DNA of 64,000 nucleotides, taken from the NCBI GenBank assembly GCA_958296285.1, contig OY282459.1, positions 1,066,367 to 1,130,366 of the forward strand, written 5' to 3'. Of the stretch, positions 59,708-64,000 are shown piece after piece; within the stretch, counting starts at the first letter, position 1; each line of letters opens with the position of its first letter. Made by a program: the position numbers and the translations under genes. This DNA is from an uncultured Alphaproteobacteria bacterium (GTDB lineage: Bacteria > Pseudomonadota > Alphaproteobacteria > JAPOUT01 > G958296285). The notes under the pieces are model-generated. The model searched no databases. It was given only the letters and a program-made list of their open reading frames with translations, and was not told the DNA's origin.

Positions 59708-60988
59708 CTACTCGTAGCGGAGCGCCGCGGCAGGCTCTAAAGAGGCGGCGCGGAACGCGGGATAGACCGTCGCTGTGAAGGACAAAAGCAAAGAGACGAA
59801 AATGACCAAAACCGTCTCATAAACATCCAGCTCGGCGGGCAGACGGCTCAGGAAATAAATTTCGGGCGGAAAAAGATTCGCTCCAAGAAGCGCCGAAACC
59901 CCCTGCCGAATCGTCTCTATATTCAGCGCGAAGAGAAGCCCCAGACACAGGCCGGCGAAAGTCCCGACAACGCCAATGGATGAGCCGGTCATCAGAAAAA
60001 TCCGCATGACCGCGCCGCGAGTCGCCCCCATCGCGCGGAGCATCGCGATCTCGCCGCGCTTGTCCTTGACCAGCATGATCATGCTGGAAATCACATTGAG
60101 CGAGGCGACCAAAATGATCAGCGTCAGAATGATGAACATGACATTGCGCTCAACGTCCAAGGCGTTCGCCAAAGTCGCGTGAATCTGAGTCCAATCGCGG
60201 ACGCGCAGAGTCTCGTCCAACTCCGCCGCCAGAGTCTCTCGGAAAAGCCGCGCCTCTTCGGGCTTTTTGAGCGTGATCTCAATCGCGTGGGCGCGGCGCT
60301 CGCTGTTCAGAAAATTCTGCGCCTCCCCAAGAGGCAGAAAGACAAGACCGGCGTCAATCTCGGACATGCCGACATGGAAAATCGCCATGACAGGATAAAT
60401 CCGCGCGCGGGGCGTGACTCCGAAAGGCGTATTCGCGCCGCGCGGCGTCAGGAGCGTCAGCGTGTCGCCGCGCTTGATTCCGAGTCTGCGCGCCAGTCTT
60501 TTCCCCAGCACGACAGCGTTGATCTCGCCGAAGCGCTCTAGAGACCCGTAGAGATTCTCTTGAAGGACGGCGAGAGAGCGCAAATCCGCGGCGTTGACGC
60601 CTCGCAAATAGGCGCCGACCGAGCGCTTCGGCCCGGAAACGAGAACCTGTCCCTCCACGATCGGAATCACCCGCTCCACCCCCGCCATAGACGAGATCCG
60701 CGCCGTCAGAGTTTGATAATCCTCTATGCCGTCCCCGCCGACAGGCTGCACCAGCGCATGACCATTCACGCCGACAAGCCTGCCCAGCAACTCCTCGCGG
60801 AAGCCGTTCATCACGGCGAGAACGATGATCAGAGTCGCCACGCCCAGCATGATCCCAATGAAAGACAAAATCGCGATGACCGAAATGAAACCCTCGCCCT
60901 GTCTCAAACGCAAATAGCGCCTCGCGACCATCCATTCAAAAGGCGCGAAAGTTCGGGCGTTTCGGGTTCTGTTCTGATCTTGGCTCAT
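59708..60988 (-). CDS. lolC: Lipoprotein-releasing ABC transporter permease LolC/E
   Basis: 426 residues: one N-terminal helix ([26 protein letters not shown]), a large periplasmic domain, and three C-terminal FtsX-type helices. [16 protein letters not shown] start and [25 protein letters not shown] are typical. Only one permease gene is present, so it probably forms a homodimer with LolD. Overlaps the proS stop (ATGA). Confidence 0.93.
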   Translation of the reverse strand: MSQDQNRTRNARTFAPFEWMVARRYLRLRQGEGFISVIAILSFIGIMLGVATLIIVLAVMNGFREELLGRLVGVNGHALVQPVGGDGIEDYQTLTARISSMAGVERVIPIVEGQVLVSGPKRSVGAYLRGVNAADLRSLAVLQENLYGSLERFGEINAVVLGKRLARRLGIKRGDTLTLLTPRGANTPFGVTPRARIYPVMAIFHVGMSEIDAGLVFLPLGEAQNFLNSERRAHAIEITLKKPEEARLFRETLAAELDETLRVRDWTQIHATLANALDVERNVMFIILTLIILVASLNVISSMIMLVKDKRGEIAMLRAMGATRGAVMRIFLMTGSSIGVVGTFAGLCLGLLFALNIETIRQGVSALLGANLFPPEIYFLSRLPAELDVYETVLVIFVSLLLSFTATVYPAFRAASLEPAAALRYE

Positions 60989-62319
60989 GGTCGCGCCCTG
61001 TCGGCTTCGCAGAGAGCGCGGAGCGCGTCTTCGGCGGAGAGGACGCGGCGCTCGCCTGTGGCGCGATCTTTGATTTCGGCGCGAGAGTCTTTCGCGTCTC
61101 GGGGGCCGACGATCAGCTGAGTCGGCGTTCCGATCAGATCCATCGTGGAGAATTTCGCGCCGGCGCGCTCATCGCTGTCGTCATAGAGGACATCTACGTC
61201 TTTTTCGCGCATCTCGGCATAGAGCTGGTCGCAGAGGGCGGCGCATTTTTTGTCTTGGGCGTTCAGATTGAGAAGCCCGACCGCGAAAGGCGCGACAGGC
61301 TTCGGCCAGACAATGCCATGCTCGTCATGGGACGCCTCAATGATCGCCCCCGGCAGACGCGACACGCCTATGCCATAGGAGCCGCTTTGGAAAAAACGCT
61401 CTTTGCCGTCTCTGTCGGTGAAGGAGGCGCGGAGCGCTTTGGCGTATTTGTCGCCGAAGAAGAAAATATGACCGATCTCCACGCCCCGCGCCGCGAGGCG
61501 ATTCTCTTGCGCGACTTCATCGTCAAAGCGCTTCGGATCGTGGCGCGCGCTCTCCGCCGCGTAAAAACTCGTCCAGCGCGAGACCTCTTCGGAGAGATCG
61601 CTCTTATAGCCGCCGACCGCCGACGCTTTGAGCGACAAGATTCGGCGATCGCAAAAAATTTCGGATTCGCCGCTCTTCGCCAAAATCACGAACTCATGAC
61701 TCAGATCGCCGCCGATCGGACCCGTCTCGGCGGCGATCGGAATCGGTTTTAGACCCATCCGCGCGAAACTCCGCAGATAGCAGACGAACATTTTCTCGTA
61801 AGAGCGCTTCGCGGCGGCTTCATCGGCGTCAAAGGAATATCCGTCCTGCATCAGAAACTCGCGCCCGCGCATGACCCCGAAGCGCGGACGAATCTCGTCT
61901 CGGAACTTCCATTGAATATGAAAGAGAATCTTGCCGGCGTCTCGGTAAGAGCGCAGCGCGCTCGCCGCGATTTCGGTCGCCATTTCTTCATTGGTCGGCC
62001 CGTAGAGGAGTTCGCGGTTTTGTCTGTCGGCGATTCGGAGCATTTCTTCTCCATAACCGTCATAGCGACCTGAACGTTTCCACAATTCAGCGGGCTGGAG
62101 AGTCGGCATCAGCATTTCTATCGCGCCGGCTTTCTCCTGCTCATCGCGCAGGATCGCCTCTATCTTCTTGAGAACCCGCAAGCCGAGAGGCAGCCAGCTG
62201 TAAATCCCCGCCGCCGCCTGCCGTATGAAGCCCCCGCGCAGCATCAAGCGGTGCGAGACTGTGTCCGCTTCGGCGGGCGATTCTTTCAGAATCGGAAGAA
62301 AATATTCGGAGAGGCGCAT
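60985..62319 (-). CDS. proS: Prolyl-tRNA synthetase, alphaproteobacterial short type
   Basis: 444 residues, class II synthetase without the editing insertion, the form usual in alphaproteobacteria. Motifs: [24 protein letters not shown] (motif 1), [27 protein letters not shown] (motif 2) and [17 protein letters not shown] (motif 3). The frame is open to 62424; ATG 62319 ([13 protein letters not shown]) fits the family. First gene of the proS-lolC-lolD operon and divergent from leuA. Confidence 0.94.
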   Translation of the reverse strand: MRLSEYFLPILKESPAEADTVSHRLMLRGGFIRQAAAGIYSWLPLGLRVLKKIEAILRDEQEKAGAIEMLMPTLQPAELWKRSGRYDGYGEEMLRIADRQNRELLYGPTNEEMATEIAASALRSYRDAGKILFHIQWKFRDEIRPRFGVMRGREFLMQDGYSFDADEAAAKRSYEKMFVCYLRSFARMGLKPIPIAAETGPIGGDLSHEFVILAKSGESEIFCDRRILSLKASAVGGYKSDLSEEVSRWTSFYAAESARHDPKRFDDEVAQENRLAARGVEIGHIFFFGDKYAKALRASFTDRDGKERFFQSGSYGIGVSRLPGAIIEASHDEHGIVWPKPVAPFAVGLLNLNAQDKKCAALCDQLYAEMREKDVDVLYDDSDERAGAKFSTMDLIGTPTQLIVGPRDAKDSRAEIKDRATGERRVLSAEDALRALCEADRARP

Positions 62320-62416
62320 TGTCCTGTCTGTCCTTGCGGTGTGAGCGAAGTTAGACCATTTTGACTCTCGCGTTAAGAGGCGGAGCGGGCGCGGCGATGA
62401 TTTAACGAAGATTAGA

Positions 62417-62446
62417 CTTGCCAAAAGTGAGATTCTGTTCTAGTCT
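62417..62446 (+). promoter_or_regulatory. Promoter of the leuA leader
   Basis: TTGCCA, 17 bp, TAGTCT (62441-62446). Transcription would start near 62453, about 250 nt before leuA, leaving room for the leader peptide and its hairpins. Confidence 0.5.
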
Positions 62447-62485
62447 CCCGCATCATCACGACGCATGAGCGAGAGACTGACAATC

Positions 62486-62602
62486 ATGAGCATAAGCGCA
62501 TCCAAATTTCATGCTCTTCATGCCCTGTCGGCGCGCGCCGCCGATGCTCTCGCCTCGCCTCCGAATCACCTTCTCTCCTTGACGCTCCTTAGGCGCCCCT
62601 GA
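62486..62602 (+). CDS. Leucine-rich leader peptide of leuA
   Basis: 38 codons from ATG 62486 (an in-frame ATG at 62465 would give 45). The end is packed with leucine codons: NHLLSLTLLRRP, five Leu in seven positions of the LLSLTLL block, plus others upstream. The stop (62600-62602) lies inside the first arm of the following hairpins. This is the plan of an amino-acid attenuation leader: ribosomes stalling at Leu codons when Leu-tRNA is scarce would change the RNA fold and free leuA. A short ORF before leuA with this composition is unlikely by chance. Confidence 0.75.
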   Translation: MSISASKFHALHALSARAADALASPPNHLLSLTLLRRP

Positions 62603-62671
62603 TCGCTCCGCTCTTTTCGCGAAGAGCAGGCTTTCAGGGGATTATCCAAGCGCCGAAAACTCGGCTCTTCG
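62596..62671 (+). promoter_or_regulatory. leuA attenuator hairpins (mutually exclusive)
   Basis: CCCCTGA (62596-62602) pairs with TCAGGGG (62634-62640). Inside it GCTCTT pairs with AAGAGC (62610-62627). CGAAGAGC (62620-62627) can instead pair with GCTCTTCG (62664-62671), so the two folds exclude each other. No U-run follows, so control may act on translation or through Rho. Confidence 0.65.
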
Positions 62672-62702
62672 TGAAACCACGCGCCTTTCTAGGAGAGAAC
62701 CC

Positions 62703-64000
62703 ATGCCGAAAAAGATGATGCCCAAAAAAGAATCGGACAATCGCGTCCTTGTTTTTGACACAACGCTGCGGGACGGCGAGCAGTCGCCCGGCGCTTCTAT
62801 GACGCTCGGCGAGAAGCGCCGAATCGCCGAAACTCTGGACGAGATGGGCGTAGACGTCATTGAGGCGGGCTTCCCGATCGCGTCTGACGGCGATTTTGAG
62901 GCGGTGCGCGAGATCGCGAATCTTGTCAAAGGGGCGCGGGTCTGCGGTTTGGCGCGCGCCGGCGAAGCCGACATTCGCCGCGCCCATGAAGCGCTGCGTC
63001 ATGCGAAACGTCCTAGGATTCATACATTCATCTCCACCAGTCCTGTTCATCGGAAGCATAAGCTTCAAATGGAGGCGGAGGAGGTGTTGGACGCCGTGAA
63101 GCGGAGCGTCTCGTTGGCGCGGAGTTTGACCGAGGATGTGGAGTGGTCGCCCGAAGACGCCACCCGCACCGAGCATGATTTTCTCTGCCGCTGCATTGAG
63201 GCGGCGATAGAGGCGGGCGCTTCCACGATCAACATTCCGGACACTGTCGGCTATTCGGTGCCGGACGAGATTTTTGATCTTTTCCGCATGGTTCGGGAGC
63301 GCGTTCCGAATTCGGACAAGGCGGTTTTTTCCATTCATTGTCATAATGATTTGGGCTTGGCGGTGGCGAATTCGCTCGCGGCGATACGCGGCGGCGCGCG
63401 GCAGGTGGAATGCACGATCAATGGGCTTGGCGAGCGCGCCGGAAACGCCGCGTTGGAAGAGATCGTCATGGCGCTCAATGTCAGGAGCGATCGCATGCCT
63501 TACGAGACCGGCGTGGAGACGACTCAGATTGCCAAGGCGTCCAAATTGGTTTCGGCGATCACGGCGTTTCCGGTGCAATATAACAAGGCGATTGTCGGCA
63601 GGAACGCGTTCTCTCATGAGTCGGGGATTCATCAGGACGGCATGATTAAGAATGTTCAGACTTATGAGATCATGAGTCCTGAGACTGTGGGGGTGAAGTC
63701 GTCTTCTTTGGTGATGGGGAAATTGTCGGGACGGAATGCCTTTCGGAAGAAGCTTGCCGAGCTGGGTTATTCTCTTGGGGACAATGCGCTGTCGGTGGCG
63801 TTCAAGCGGTTTAAGGCGCTGGCGGACAAGAAGCGTCATATTTATGACGAGGACATCATCGCGCTTGTGGATGATTCTTTCGCGCGGGGCGATCGGACGA
63901 TTCGTTTTGTGTCGTTGGAGGTTCAGACGGGATCGGAGGGTCCGAACAGGGCGCGGCTGGCGTTGGAGGTATCGGGCGAGGAGCGGGTTGCGTCTGTTGA
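62703..64000 (+). CDS. leuA: 2-isopropylmalate synthase (runs off the right edge)
   Basis: 433 residues visible, no stop before the window end. LeuA makes 2-isopropylmalate from 2-ketoisovalerate and acetyl-CoA, the first step of leucine synthesis. Motifs: [16 protein letters not shown] (metal Asp), [51 protein letters not shown] (metal HxH), [13 protein letters not shown] and [12 protein letters not shown]. The end of the window is just inside the regulatory domain (LeuA dimer). AGGAGAG precedes ATG 62703. The last 300 bp become G+T-rich on the plus strand. Confidence 0.95.
   Translation, partial: MPKKMMPKKESDNRVLVFDTTLRDGEQSPGASMTLGEKRRIAETLDEMGVDVIEAGFPIASDGDFEAVREIANLVKGARVCGLARAGEADIRRAHEALRHAKRPRIHTFISTSPVHRKHKLQMEAEEVLDAVKRSVSLARSLTEDVEWSPEDATRTEHDFLCRCIEAAIEAGASTINIPDTVGYSVPDEIFDLFRMVRERVPNSDKAVFSIHCHNDLGLAVANSLAAIRGGARQVECTINGLGERAGNAALEEIVMALNVRSDRMPYETGVETTQIAKASKLVSAITAFPVQYNKAIVGRNAFSHESGIHQDGMIKNVQTYEIMSPETVGVKSSSLVMGKLSGRNAFRKKLAELGYSLGDNALSVAFKRFKALADKKRHIYDEDIIALVDDSFARGDRTIRFVSLEVQTGSEGPNRARLALEVSGEERVASV

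Noticed and set aside
62634..63839. 401-codon minus-strand open frame
   Set aside because: Antisense to leuA, which has full family motifs.

Overview
The window (about 58-60% GC) comes from an alphaproteobacterium. The evidence is gene content and order: an NDUFA12 / MlaD / DUF2155 / aat / accC / accB / aroQ block, the amidase / PBP1A / prfB operon, the DUF2066 / pgsA / AI-2E permease / hdaA operon divergent from purM, and proS-lolC-lolD. I cannot name the order. Several promoters share an extended -10 box of the form TGC-TATAAT, and at least two mRNAs (amine oxidase, aspS) look leaderless because the -10 ends 6 nt before the ATG.

Layout. 0-6.5 kb is an accessory metabolic patch: a flavoprotein, a styrene-oxide-isomerase-like membrane protein, a flavin amine oxidase, two SDRs, a DUF2235 hydrolase and a TauD-type dioxygenase. 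6.5-18.2 kb is a defence cluster. It starts with the wreck of a type II-C CRISPR-Cas locus: two repeats, cas2, the catalytic half of cas1, and a probable tracrRNA anti-repeat with its promoter at 11.1 kb. The slot where cas9 and the 5' half of cas1 should lie holds a Dcm cytosine methylase plus a MORC/MutL-like GHKL ATPase. Next comes a vwa (CoxE-like) gene, then a type III restriction-modification system and a BrnTA toxin-antitoxin pair inserted between vwa and its usual partner moxR. 19-20.5 kb has a sirtuin and a repeat element with long inverted ends that carries one cargo gene. 20.5-28.3 kb is a ten-gene Mrp-type antiporter operon with three MnhD-like subunits and no MnhA. 28-50 kb is envelope and housekeeping: double-hotdog protein, AsmA/YhdP-like protein, M23 peptidase, bactofilin, prfB with its programmed frameshift, PBP1A with a duplicated domain, amidase, RNase E, M48 protease, DsbA, ThiG/ThiS, AroQ, AccB/AccC, Aat, DUF2155, MlaD, NDUFA12. 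50-64 kb: AspRS, a cargo-less relative of the 20-kb element, RNase D, HdaA, AI-2E permease, PgsA, DUF2066, PurM, SSB, LolDC, ProRS, and leuA behind a leucine leader peptide.

Three observations stand out. (1) A type II-C CRISPR locus appears to have been replaced in place by a two-gene Dcm plus GHKL-ATPase module; tracrRNA, repeats and the cas1 active site remain as scars. (2) Five insertion-like loci (CRISPR array, Dcm/GHKL cassette, type III island, two repeat elements) are each flanked by core or older DNA whose strand running toward the locus is strongly G+T-rich, whatever the gene orientation; the skew flips sign within single genes such as vwa. (3) The two repeat elements share modular hairpins and terminal sequence, and one carries a cargo gene in place of the other's central hairpins.

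All calls come from reading the sequence; no database search was run.
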